A stretch of DNA of 8,799 nt from a bacterium. GTDB taxonomy: Bacteria; RBG-13-66-14. The position numbers were made by a program, and so were the translations under genes. Location: the NCBI GenBank assembly GCA_026398675.1, contig JAPLSK010000056.1, forward strand, positions 1 to 8,799. Direction: 5' to 3'. Position 1 is the stretch's first letter, and the number at the start of each line of letters is the position of its first letter. Positions 1-5,842 of the stretch are shown here, in pieces. Below the pieces are notes generated by a model. It ran no database searches. It was not told the DNA's origin and saw only the letters and a list, made by a program, of their open reading frames with translations.

Positions 1-411
1 AGCAGTTACCTGGCCGACGACCCCGCCGACTGCTCTCCCGCTCGCGTTATTGACGGTGAAATCGGCACCGCCTGGGTCGAGGGGGTGGAAAGTAACGGCG
101 TCGGAGAATCGCTCACCCTCGAACTGGGGGTGCCGACGGAAGTACGCAACGTGGCTGTCCTGCCGGGGTACTGCGCCTCGCCGGAGGTCTGGCGCGCCAA
201 CGGTCGGCCGTCTCGGGTAAGATTGGAATTCTCCGACGGAACCGCCGTCGAGAAGGCGCTGGAGGACGCCCCGTTCGCCCAGGTCATCTATCTGGACGAG
301 GCGCGGACGGTGAGCTGGCTTCGGCTGACGCTCCTGGACGTTTACCCCGGCGAGCGGTGGGCGGATACGGCCGTCAGCGAGCTGACGATCAACTACCTGG
401 AAGGTTATTAG
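1..411 (+). CDS. Discoidin-like / NADase-type glycan-binding domain protein, 3' end only
   Basis: The reading frame is open from the left edge to the TAG at 409-411, giving the last 136 residues of a protein whose start lies outside the window. The visible part looks like one beta-sandwich module of the NADase-type glycan-binding (galactose-binding/discoidin-like) kind. An early DCSPARVIDGEIGTAWVEG stretch (residues 11-29) matches the family's 'lDGd..TAWveG' signature. A middle part has a NGRPSRVRLEFSDGT-type segment, and the end has LLDVYPGERWADTAVSEL, which matches the usual 'DVYPGekydDtaiSEi' closing motif. Such modules typically sit at the C-terminus of secreted or cell-envelope proteins and bind carbohydrate or other surface ligands; the function of the missing N-terminal part cannot be told from here. 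The next gene starts 39 bp downstream on the same strand, so cotranscription is possible. The domain call is fairly sure; the ligand is unknown. Confidence 0.75.
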   Translation, partial: SSYLADDPADCSPARVIDGEIGTAWVEGVESNGVGESLTLELGVPTEVRNVAVLPGYCASPEVWRANGRPSRVRLEFSDGTAVEKALEDAPFAQVIYLDEARTVSWLRLTLLDVYPGERWADTAVSELTINYLEGY

Positions 412-450
412 AAACCCCGCGATTCGTTTGATTCCCCAAGGACGAGGCCG

Positions 451-774
451 ATGAGAATCACCGATCACCCCATTTTGCAGTTCAAGCTGGGCCGACGGGT
501 GCGGTTCACCCTGGACGGCGAGGAACTCTGGGGGTACGAGGGCGAGCCCGTCTCCGCCGCGCTCCACGACTCCGGCGTCCGCATCCTGCGCTACTCGATC
601 AAGGAAAAGCGCCCCCGGGGCTTCTTCTGCGCCATCGGCAACTGCTCGAGCTGCCTGATGGTCGTGGACGGCGTGCCCAACACCCGCGTCTGCGTCACCC
701 CGCTGAAGGAGGGCATGGCCGTCCAGCGCCAGTACGACAAGGGGCACCTCTTGGTGGAAGGGGGGGCCCGGTGA
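451..774 (+). CDS. 2Fe-2S ferredoxin-like subunit of an FAD-dependent dehydrogenase (HcnA / SoxA N-terminal type)
   Basis: This 107-residue protein is a plant-type 2Fe-2S cluster-binding domain with little else. Four cysteines at residues 60, 65, 68 and 81 give the spacing C-x4-C-x2-C-x12-C, and RGFFCAIGNCSSCLMVVDG is the typical cluster loop of this group. The size and sequence fit the Fer2_4 family, which includes HcnA of hydrogen cyanide synthase, the N-terminal part of sarcosine oxidase alpha, and the small subunit of opine and proline dehydrogenases. In those complexes it passes electrons between flavin centres. The ATG at 451 is preceded by a purine-rich GGACGAGG. The stop overlaps the start of the FAD gene by four bases (GTGA, 771-774), so the two are almost certainly translationally coupled subunits of one cytoplasmic enzyme. 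The family call is confident. The substrate is not determined, and the symbol hcnA is not justified. Confidence 0.88.
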   Translation: MRITDHPILQFKLGRRVRFTLDGEELWGYEGEPVSAALHDSGVRILRYSIKEKRPRGFFCAIGNCSSCLMVVDGVPNTRVCVTPLKEGMAVQRQYDKGHLLVEGGAR

Positions 775-1883
775 GCGCATTCTCCATGGAGCCCATCCAC
801 CGGCCCCAGCCGCTGGACCTCCTGATAGTGGGCGGCGGCCCCGCGGGCCTGTGCGCGGCGGTCGAGGCGGCGCCCTTCGGACTCGAAATCCTCGTCGTGG
901 ACGACGGACCCGCACCAGGCGGCCAGCTCGTCAAGCAGACCCACAAGTTCTTCGGCAGCAAGCTCCAGCTCGCCGGGACCCGGGGCTATAGCATCGGCGA
1001 AAAGCTCTACGAAGACCTCGCCAAATATCCCAACGTCGTGCTCTGGCACGACTCGCGCGTCCTGGGCGTATACCCCGACGGCGTGGTGACCGTGGACCGG
1101 GCGGGGAGTTACCACAAGTTCAAGCCGGATAAAACCGTCATCGCCACCGGGGCGTCGGAGAAGTTCCTGGCCTTCCCCGGCAACGACCTGCCGGGGGTTT
1201 ACGGCGCCGGCGCCGTGCAGACCCTGATGAACGTCCACGGCGTCCTCCCCGCGGAGCGCCTGCTCATGGTCGGGGCGGGCAACATCGGCCTGATAGTCAG
1301 CTACCAGCTCATCCAGGCGGGGTGCTCGGTGGCGGCGGTGGTCGAGGGGCTGCCCACCTACGGCGGCTACCAGGTCCACGCCAGCAAGCTTCGTCGCGCC
1401 GGGGTGCCGATTCTGGTCAACCACACGATAAAGCGGGCGCTGGGGGAGGACCGGGTCACCGGCGCGGAGATCGTCAAACATTCCGGCTGGGTGCCGATTC
1501 CCGGCACGGAGCGTGAAATAAAGTGCGACGCCATCTGCCTGGCCGTGGGGCTCTCGCCGCAGAACACGCTGGCGCGCATGGCCGGGGCCGAACACTTTTA
1601 CGTGGGCGAATTCGGCGGATGGGTGCCGAAGAGGAAAAGGACCGGGGAAACCACCGTTCCGGGGCTCTACGTGGCGGGGGACTGCGCGGGGGTCGAGGAG
1701 GCCACCAGCGCCATGATAGAGGGGCGCGTCGCCGGCATTGACGCCGCGTGCAAGCTGGGGAAGATGCCTTTGACCGAGTACACGGCCCGGATGGTGGAAC
1801 TGGAGCGCCAGCTCGTCGAACTGCGCTCCGGGCCCATCTCGAAGCACATCCGCGCCGGGCTGGAAAAGGTCCTTATCAGCTGA
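771..1883 (+). CDS. FAD/NAD(P)-dependent oxidoreductase subunit (HcnB / opine-oxidase / sarcosine oxidase alpha-like)
   Basis: The 370-residue protein has the two-dinucleotide-binding-domain flavoprotein fold. The FAD Rossmann motif GGGPAG is at residues 21-26, followed by PGGQ at 49-52. ATGASEK at 125-131 precedes a second Rossmann motif, GAGNIG, at 168-173 for NAD(P)H. The second FAD-contacting motif GLYVAGDCAGVEEA is at 298-311, a form typical of the HcnB/SoxA/OoxA group. There is no CxxC redox pair, so it is not a thioredoxin reductase. It is shorter than HcnB-type proteins, which carry an extra C-terminal BFD-like Fe-S domain; none is seen here. The GTG start at 771 overlaps the 2Fe-2S gene and follows a G-rich stretch that can serve as a ribosome binding site; ATG at 786 is an alternative. 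The likely role is electron transfer between NAD(P) and an amine-, amino-acid- or opine-oxidising partner that is not in the window. The family is firm; the substrate is unknown. Confidence 0.9.
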   Translation: MSAFSMEPIHRPQPLDLLIVGGGPAGLCAAVEAAPFGLEILVVDDGPAPGGQLVKQTHKFFGSKLQLAGTRGYSIGEKLYEDLAKYPNVVLWHDSRVLGVYPDGVVTVDRAGSYHKFKPDKTVIATGASEKFLAFPGNDLPGVYGAGAVQTLMNVHGVLPAERLLMVGAGNIGLIVSYQLIQAGCSVAAVVEGLPTYGGYQVHASKLRRAGVPILVNHTIKRALGEDRVTGAEIVKHSGWVPIPGTEREIKCDAICLAVGLSPQNTLARMAGAEHFYVGEFGGWVPKRKRTGETTVPGLYVAGDCAGVEEATSAMIEGRVAGIDAACKLGKMPLTEYTARMVELERQLVELRSGPISKHIRAGLEKVLIS

Positions 1884-1917
1884 CGCGGCCGGGCGGTTGC
1901 GCGGTGCTTAAACGTAA

Positions 1918-1948
1918 GGGCGGACCTTCGAGTCCGCCCATTTTATTA
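1918..1948 (+). terminator. Intrinsic terminator of the 2Fe-2S/FAD gene pair
   Basis: A perfect 8-bp GC-rich stem, GGGCGGAC (1918-1925) with GTCCGCCC (1932-1939), closes a 6-nt loop and is followed by ATTTTATTA. It lies 34 bp after the stop of the FAD gene. Read leftwards, the same stem could also help end the converging exporter transcript, although the T-run on that side is weak. Confidence 0.85.
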
Positions 1949-1987
1949 CCCTCTAAAGGGATAGGGGTAAACGCCTGAATTTTCGCG

Positions 1988-2902
1988 TCAGGACGTCGGT
2001 TGCGCGACCGCGCCCCGCTTTCTGCCGCTCAATTGGGCAATTGTTACGCCGGTGAGGGTGATGACGCCACCGATGACAAACCAGAGGGTAATCTGCTCTC
2101 CGACGAACAGGGCGGCGAGAATCGTGGTGGCGATGGGCTGGCCGTTGGCCATGACCGCCACCTGGCTCGCATCCAGGCGCCCCAGGGCGTAGTTCCAAAA
2201 GAAATAGCCCACCACGACGGTAAGGACGATGAGGTACGCCAGGCCGAGCCAGGCCAGCCGGCTCACCGTGGAGAAGTCGGCGGTGAGAGTAGCCGTGAGG
2301 CCGATGGGGGTGAAGAGAACCATACCGGCGCAGACGGCCAGGGTCAGCGCCGCCAGCGTCCCGCGCCGCTCCACGAGGGGCTTTGAGAAAGTCGTGTAAA
2401 GCGCCCAGCTCGCCACGGCCCCCAGAACCAGAAGGTCGCCGAACAGGTGTTCGGTCTGATAATTCAAGCCTTTCTGTGTCAGGAACAGGCTCACCCCGGC
2501 GAGGGAGAGGACCACGCCGAGCCAGCGGAGCCGCCCGGGCCTCTCCAGGCCGCGCAGGCCGGCGATGATGAGCACGAAAACCGGCGTCAAGGGGTAAAGG
2601 AGGCTGATCTGGGCCGGGGTGGAGAGCCGCAGGCCGTAGAGAAAGAGGAGCGGATCGGCCGACACCACCAGGACTCCGAGGCCGATCAATTGCGGCAGCT
2701 CCTCCTTTTTTACGCGCAGGTCCACGCCCTTCAGCGCGCAGACGGCGAGGAGAATGAGCGCCGCGCCCCCGAAGCGCATGAAACAGAGGCTGAGCGGCTC
2801 CAACTCCGCCACGGCGTACTTGCCCAGGATGTACGTACCCGCGGAGATGAGCGTCTGGGCGACGAGAGCCAGGTAGGCGAGGGTTTTTGCCGGTTTTACC
2901 AT
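1988..2902 (-). CDS. EamA/DMT-family membrane transporter (RhaT/YdcZ-like exporter)
   Basis: The 304-residue protein is almost entirely hydrophobic, with the ten-helix pattern of the drug/metabolite transporter superfamily. It is built from two EamA repeats. The first covers about residues 8-137 and ends at the typical RWLGVVLSLAGVSLFL helix. The second covers about 155-292 and ends at GEQITLWFVIGGVITLTGV. A short charged tail, SGRKRGAVAQPTS, follows. These inner-membrane proteins usually export amino acids, nucleotides or small metabolites; the substrate cannot be read from sequence. The ATG at 2902 (MVKPAKTLAYL) fits the family start. The frame stays open to 3052, but that N-terminal extension is arginine-rich, unlike the family, and would overlap the divergent gene. 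No clear Shine-Dalgarno sequence is seen. The gene diverges from a second, broken EamA gene across 47 bp, and converges with the FAD oxidoreductase gene on its other side. Confidence 0.9.
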   Translation of the reverse strand: MVKPAKTLAYLALVAQTLISAGTYILGKYAVAELEPLSLCFMRFGGAALILLAVCALKGVDLRVKKEELPQLIGLGVLVVSADPLLFLYGLRLSTPAQISLLYPLTPVFVLIIAGLRGLERPGRLRWLGVVLSLAGVSLFLTQKGLNYQTEHLFGDLLVLGAVASWALYTTFSKPLVERRGTLAALTLAVCAGMVLFTPIGLTATLTADFSTVSRLAWLGLAYLIVLTVVVGYFFWNYALGRLDASQVAVMANGQPIATTILAALFVGEQITLWFVIGGVITLTGVTIAQLSGRKRGAVAQPTS

Positions 2903-2949
2903 GTGCGGTTTCTGTGGTCGCGGGGAGTCTTTTTTGGTAGCATGCGGCC

Positions 2950-3219
2950 ATGTCGAAGGAGCGAGGTCCGGCTTTTCTGGTGATGTGCGGCGTGGCGCTG
3001 GTCTGGAGCGGGGCCTTCGCCGCGCTGAAGTTCGGCCTCTCGACCCTTTCACCCGGTGCGACTGTCCTGCTGCGCTTTTTCCCGGTGTGGCTTGTCTGCG
3101 CTGCGTACCTCGTCCGCCGCCGACGGGATTTCGTAACGCTCGTTAAAGGGCACCCCTGGAAAATCGTCGCCGCCAGCCTGCTGGGCGTCGCCGGTTACAA
3201 TTTCAGAGAATTTTTTTGA
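2950..3219 (+). pseudogene. Truncated EamA/DMT transporter, N-terminal part only
   Basis: The 89-residue frame starts with a typical EamA N-terminus (FLVMCGVALVWSGAFAALKFGLSTLSPGATVLLRFF, given in two overlapping parts: FLVMCGVALVWSGAFAALKF and KFGLSTLSPGATVLLRFF). It runs through the third helix to GVAGYNF at about residues 79-85. At that point the normal family continues for another 200 or so residues; here it reads REFF and stops at 3217-3219. The change coincides with an abrupt switch from GC-rich to AT-rich DNA near 3205, and no remainder of the gene is found in the window. It is best read as the stump left by insertion or replacement by the AT-rich block. An assembly join cannot be excluded. 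Its divergent neighbour is an intact EamA gene, so the two may once have formed a paralogous divergent pair. Confidence 0.82.
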
Positions 3220-3244
3220 CTTTGGTTTGAAAATTATTTAAACT
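3216..3244 (+). promoter_or_regulatory. Possible sigma-70 type promoter at the left edge of the AT-rich island
   Basis: TTGACT (3216-3221) and TAAACT (3239-3244) are separated by exactly 17 bp. They match the -35 consensus in 5 of 6 and the -10 consensus in 4 of 6 positions. This would give an untranslated leader of roughly 170 nt before the nuclease gene. In AT-rich DNA such matches arise easily by chance, so this is only a candidate. Confidence 0.35.
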
Positions 3245-3348
3245 CTAAATAGTTGTTAAGAAAAAGTTTATCGTATGGGAAATCAAAATTAGACGGGAAA
3301 TCGCGCAAATAAGATAAGAGCGCGTCGCTTAACCCTCGACGCCTCCGA

Positions 3349-3368
3349 CACCGGCCGTTGCACCGGCC
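3349..3368. repeat. GC-rich 8-bp direct repeat in the nuclease-gene leader
   Basis: CACCGGCC occurs at 3349-3356 and again at 3361-3368, separated by GTTG. The repeat sits in a GC-rich patch (about 3320-3378) inside otherwise AT-rich DNA. It could be an operator-like site, a remnant of host DNA or a short repeat element; nothing in the sequence decides. Confidence 0.4.
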
Positions 3369-3423
3369 TACGGTAACCCATCTAAGTACATGTTTGATCA
3401 TACCATCACACTAAGGAGAACAG

Positions 3424-4524
3424 ATGTCAGATTTTACTGATAAGCTCAAAGTTCTTTCTCAGCGGGTGAAGGATAATCTGCCCGATACCGAGACCGAGGA
3501 AGCAACAAAACAAGCCTTTATTCTGCCATTTATCAGCATGTTAGGATATGACATCTTCAATACGACAAAAGAAGTCGTGCCCGAGTTTACGGCAGATATT
3601 GGTGCTAAAAAGGGTGAACGCGTAGATTATGTAATCATGATGAATGGTAAGCCAATAATTCTTATTGAAGCAAAACCAGCTAAATCAGACATTGATAAAG
3701 AGGATCCCAACCAGTTAAGGAGATACTATAATGTGACTGATGCAAAAATTGCTATCTTTACAAATGGAGTATACTACCGTTTTTTTAGTGAGTTTGCTTC
3801 GCCAAACAACATGGATTCGAGTCCATTTCTAGCCTTTGATATACGCGTGCTTCCTGATGATAAAGAAAAGATTGACTTCCTGGAAGAATATTTCTTTAAG
3901 GGGAAGTTTAACATTGAGGTACTGCTTATAAAAGCCCAAGAACTAAAATATCTGAAAGAATTCAAGGATATTTTCGGCGATCAAATAAAAAAACCGCATG
4001 ATGACTTAGTCAAATTCTTTGCAAGGCGGGTAAAGGAAGGTAACCTAAGTAAAAAACAAGTAGGTTTGTTCACAGACCTGCTGAAAAAGGCGATTACTGA
4101 CTTCATTAACGACCGAATTAACCAGCGGCTTGAATCGGCAAAGCAACAGGAAGAACGCATCGAACAAGAGATTCGCAGTCAACAAACTGTAGGAAGTTCG
4201 GTTGTTACGACAGACGAAGAGATTGAAGCATTCCACATAACAAGGGCACTTCTATATCAGGTTTGTACTCCTTCGAGGATCGTACTTCGTGATTCAAAGT
4301 CATACTGTTCGGTTTTATTTGATGACAATAATCGCAAGCCAATCTGCCGGTTTTACTTCAACAGTGCTCAGAAACAAATTGGTGTGTTTGACAGTGAAAA
4401 GAATATGGAAAAGATTGCAATCAACGATTTATCAGATATCTATGCAATAAAAGACAAGCTACTTGCAGTCGTATGTTCATACCAAGAGCCGGAAACAACG
4501 GAGACAACGGAAACAACACAGTAA
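3424..4524 (+). CDS. Solitary protein with type I restriction enzyme R-subunit N-terminal nuclease domain (HsdR_N, COG4748-like)
   Basis: The 366-residue protein opens with a PD-(D/E)xK nuclease-like domain (about residues 15-125). It contains an acidic E25/E26 helix, LPFISMLGYD (34-43), the catalytic Asp candidate D68 in ERVDYVI, and E82-A-K84 in LIEAKP. This is followed by Q97-LRR-Y101, matching the QxxxY motif known from HsdR nuclease domains, and by TNGVYYRFF (113-121). Residues 150-255 look helical and end in a charged probable coiled coil (about 228-254). A separate C-terminal domain (about 264-355) includes RDSKSYCSVLFDD and CRFYFN. A PETTETTETTQ tail closes it. No helicase motor, HsdM or HsdS is present, so it is not a complete type I system. 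Stand-alone proteins of this make-up are widespread and usually labelled restriction-like; their role is not established, and defence is an inference. AAGGAG at 3413-3418 lies 5 nt before the ATG, and gene and leader are AT-rich, unlike all neighbours. Confidence 0.85.
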   Translation: MSDFTDKLKVLSQRVKDNLPDTETEEATKQAFILPFISMLGYDIFNTTKEVVPEFTADIGAKKGERVDYVIMMNGKPIILIEAKPAKSDIDKEDPNQLRRYYNVTDAKIAIFTNGVYYRFFSEFASPNNMDSSPFLAFDIRVLPDDKEKIDFLEEYFFKGKFNIEVLLIKAQELKYLKEFKDIFGDQIKKPHDDLVKFFARRVKEGNLSKKQVGLFTDLLKKAITDFINDRINQRLESAKQQEERIEQEIRSQQTVGSSVVTTDEEIEAFHITRALLYQVCTPSRIVLRDSKSYCSVLFDDNNRKPICRFYFNSAQKQIGVFDSEKNMEKIAINDLSDIYAIKDKLLAVVCSYQEPETTETTETTQ

Positions 4525-4547
4525 GCGTTATTAAAGTAAAATAATAA

Positions 4548-4581
4548 AAGGGAGCCTCGCGGCTCCCTTGATTTTAGTTTT
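4548..4581. terminator. Strong bidirectional intrinsic terminator
   Basis: A perfect 9-bp stem AAGGGAGCC (4548-4556) and GGCTCCCTT (4561-4569) closes a TCGC tetraloop. On the + strand it is followed by GATTTTAGTTTT; on the - strand by TTTATTATTTTA. It lies 23 bp after the nuclease gene and 68 bp after the stop of the converging dehydrogenase gene, so it can end both. Confidence 0.9.
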
Positions 4582-4637
4582 GGCCGGGGTTTTAATCGTA
4601 AACGTGGCGGGCAGGAATAGACAGCCGGAGCCCGGCC

Positions 4638-5786
4638 TTACGAAAAGCTCTCCGTGAACGGAATGGAAATGCCCCGGCGGTCGAGCTCGGCGAGCAGCTC
4701 GACGGCGGGGATGGCCCGCTCCGGGGGCAGGGCGCCGCGCTCCGTAATCCGGCCGTCGGCCAGCATCCGCGCCGTGACCGACACCGGGAAGCCGGTGCAG
4801 CGCATCATCGCCGTGAGCCCCGTTTTCCCGTCGGCGTAGTCCAGCAGTCGGCAGGAAATCGTCAGCGGCTTGCCGTCCTTTTCGCCGGTGAACTCGCCGT
4901 GGAGGACCACCAGGTCCCGCCCCTCGCCCGCCAACTTTTCCGCGATGAGCTTCTCCAGGAGACGGCGCGGCTTGACACTCCGCCCGTCCACCTCCACCAC
5001 TTCCTCGCCGTCCAGGCCCAGCTCGAAAAGCGCCCTCACCAGCCGGGCGTGCCCGGGGTAGCGCAGCGTTTTATATTCCAGGGAACGGACCATCCCGGCG
5101 AAAGTCTGGGGCAGGGTGCTGGAGCCGCCCGAGGTGTGGAAGGCTTCCAGCTCGCCCAGCTCTGGGTCGAGGACCGTTTCGACCTCGGTCAGCGGCGGCA
5201 CGGTAACCGTTTTTCCATCCCGCAGGACGATGCATCGTTCCCGGTACTCGTTGATCAGCCCCTCGGCGGAGAAGACCAGCTCGTAGTTCCACTCGCCGTG
5301 CTTGGTTTGCGGCAGGCCGCCCACGCGGAGGCGGACGGTATCCAGGCGGTCGGTAAGCTCCGCGGCGCGCCGGACCAGGACGTTGACCAGCCCAGGGGCG
5401 AGGCCCATGTCGGGGATGACCGTCACGCCGCGCTTTTTCGCCTCGTCGTCCAGGGCCAGCTGCCGGGCGACGACATCCGAGTTGCCGCCCATGTCCACGA
5501 AGTGGGTTTTCGCGGAAATGGCCGCCCGCGCCAGGCCGAGGTTCAGCCGATAGCTCGAGGCCGAGACCAGGGCGTCGCAGCCCTCCAGCCAGCGCGTGAC
5601 GGCCCGCTCGTCGGTCGCATCCAGGCGAGTGGTCCGTAGCCGTGGGTCGTCGAGCCGTCCCGCCAAAGCGTCGAGGCGCGCCTCGTCGGCGTCGGCCAGG
5701 CGCAGCTCATCGGGTTCGGAGTTCAAGAGAAGGTCGTGGGCCACGGCGCGACCCATGAGGCCGGCGCCCAGCAGGGCGATGCGCAT
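4638..5786 (-). CDS. Saccharopine dehydrogenase-family oxidoreductase, probably L-lysine 6-dehydrogenase-like
   Basis: The 382-residue protein begins with a Rossmann NAD(P)-binding domain: GAGLMG at residues 7-12, and an acidic D32 at the end of the second strand (LADAD), which favours NAD over NADP. DMGGNSDVV follows at 98-106 and PDMGLAPGLVN at 125-135. The C-terminal catalytic domain contains GGLPQ (156-160) and NYELVFSAEGLINEY (167-181), as seen in bacterial lysine 6-dehydrogenases and close saccharopine dehydrogenase relatives. The length matches the roughly 380 residues of lysine 6-dehydrogenase. If correct, it would oxidatively deaminate the epsilon-amino group of lysine to the semialdehyde that cyclises to piperideine-6-carboxylate, in the cytoplasm. 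Other possible substrates are saccharopine or carboxynorspermidine. The ATG at 5786 follows a good GAGGAGA ribosome site. It is the last gene of the leftward row and ends toward the bidirectional terminator. The family is sure; the substrate is tentative. Confidence 0.88.
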   Translation of the reverse strand: MRIALLGAGLMGRAVAHDLLLNSEPDELRLADADEARLDALAGRLDDPRLRTTRLDATDERAVTRWLEGCDALVSASSYRLNLGLARAAISAKTHFVDMGGNSDVVARQLALDDEAKKRGVTVIPDMGLAPGLVNVLVRRAAELTDRLDTVRLRVGGLPQTKHGEWNYELVFSAEGLINEYRERCIVLRDGKTVTVPPLTEVETVLDPELGELEAFHTSGGSSTLPQTFAGMVRSLEYKTLRYPGHARLVRALFELGLDGEEVVEVDGRSVKPRRLLEKLIAEKLAGEGRDLVVLHGEFTGEKDGKPLTISCRLLDYADGKTGLTAMMRCTGFPVSVTARMLADGRITERGALPPERAIPAVELLAELDRRGISIPFTESFS

Positions 5787-5798
5787 GAGCTCTCCTCG

Positions 5799-5821
5799 GC
5801 GGCACAGCCGCTTTTACTATA
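5799..5821 (-). promoter_or_regulatory. Candidate -10 element and small hairpin ahead of the dehydrogenase gene
   Basis: Read on the - strand, TATAGT (5816-5821) lies about 30 bp before the dehydrogenase start. A 5-bp hairpin (GCGGC 5799-5803, GCCGC 5807-5811) lies between it and the ribosome site. No convincing -35 is seen at the proper distance, so the gene may have its own promoter, but this is weak. Confidence 0.3.
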
Positions 5822-5842
5822 AATTGCGTCGGAGCTGCTATT

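Larger units (their letters stand above)
3205..4581. other. AT-rich genomic island carrying a solitary HsdR-N type nuclease gene
   Basis: From about 3205 to about 4581 the base composition is clearly AT-rich, with codon use full of AAA, GAA, ATT and TTT. The DNA on both sides is strongly GC-rich. The left edge interrupts an EamA gene in mid-frame. The right edge lies at or just after the strong terminator at 4548-4581, before the stop of the leftward dehydrogenase gene. I see no integrase, transposase, terminal inverted repeats, tRNA or clear target-site duplication, so the mechanism of entry is unknown. A small GC-rich patch (about 3320-3378) lies inside the leader. The island reading is inferred from composition plus gene truncation. 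Confidence 0.7.

Noticed and set aside
591..1847. A 418-residue open frame on the - strand opposite the 2Fe-2S and FAD genes.
   Set aside because: Its product is rich in His, Arg, Pro and Gly without any domain pattern, and it lies wholly opposite two genes with clear motifs. It is a GC-rich antisense frame.
2447..2983. A 178-residue + strand frame opposite the EamA gene.
   Set aside because: It is composed mostly of charged residues with no recognisable domain and is opposite a clear membrane protein gene.
2903..3052. N-terminal extension of the - strand EamA gene up to an ATG at 3052.
   Set aside because: The extra 50 residues are arginine- and proline-rich, unlike EamA N-termini, and would overlap the divergent EamA start region. 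The start at 2902 places the first helix correctly.
3424..4524. Complete type I restriction-modification system.
   Set aside because: The protein is only 366 residues with no helicase motifs, and there is no HsdM or HsdS gene in the window.
3205..4581. Classical insertion sequence or transposon.
   Set aside because: No transposase, no terminal inverted repeats and no target-site duplication are visible, so it is described only as an AT-rich island.
4899..5639. A 246-residue + strand frame opposite the dehydrogenase gene.
   Set aside because: It is antisense to a gene with a full Rossmann domain and conserved motifs, and its own sequence shows none.
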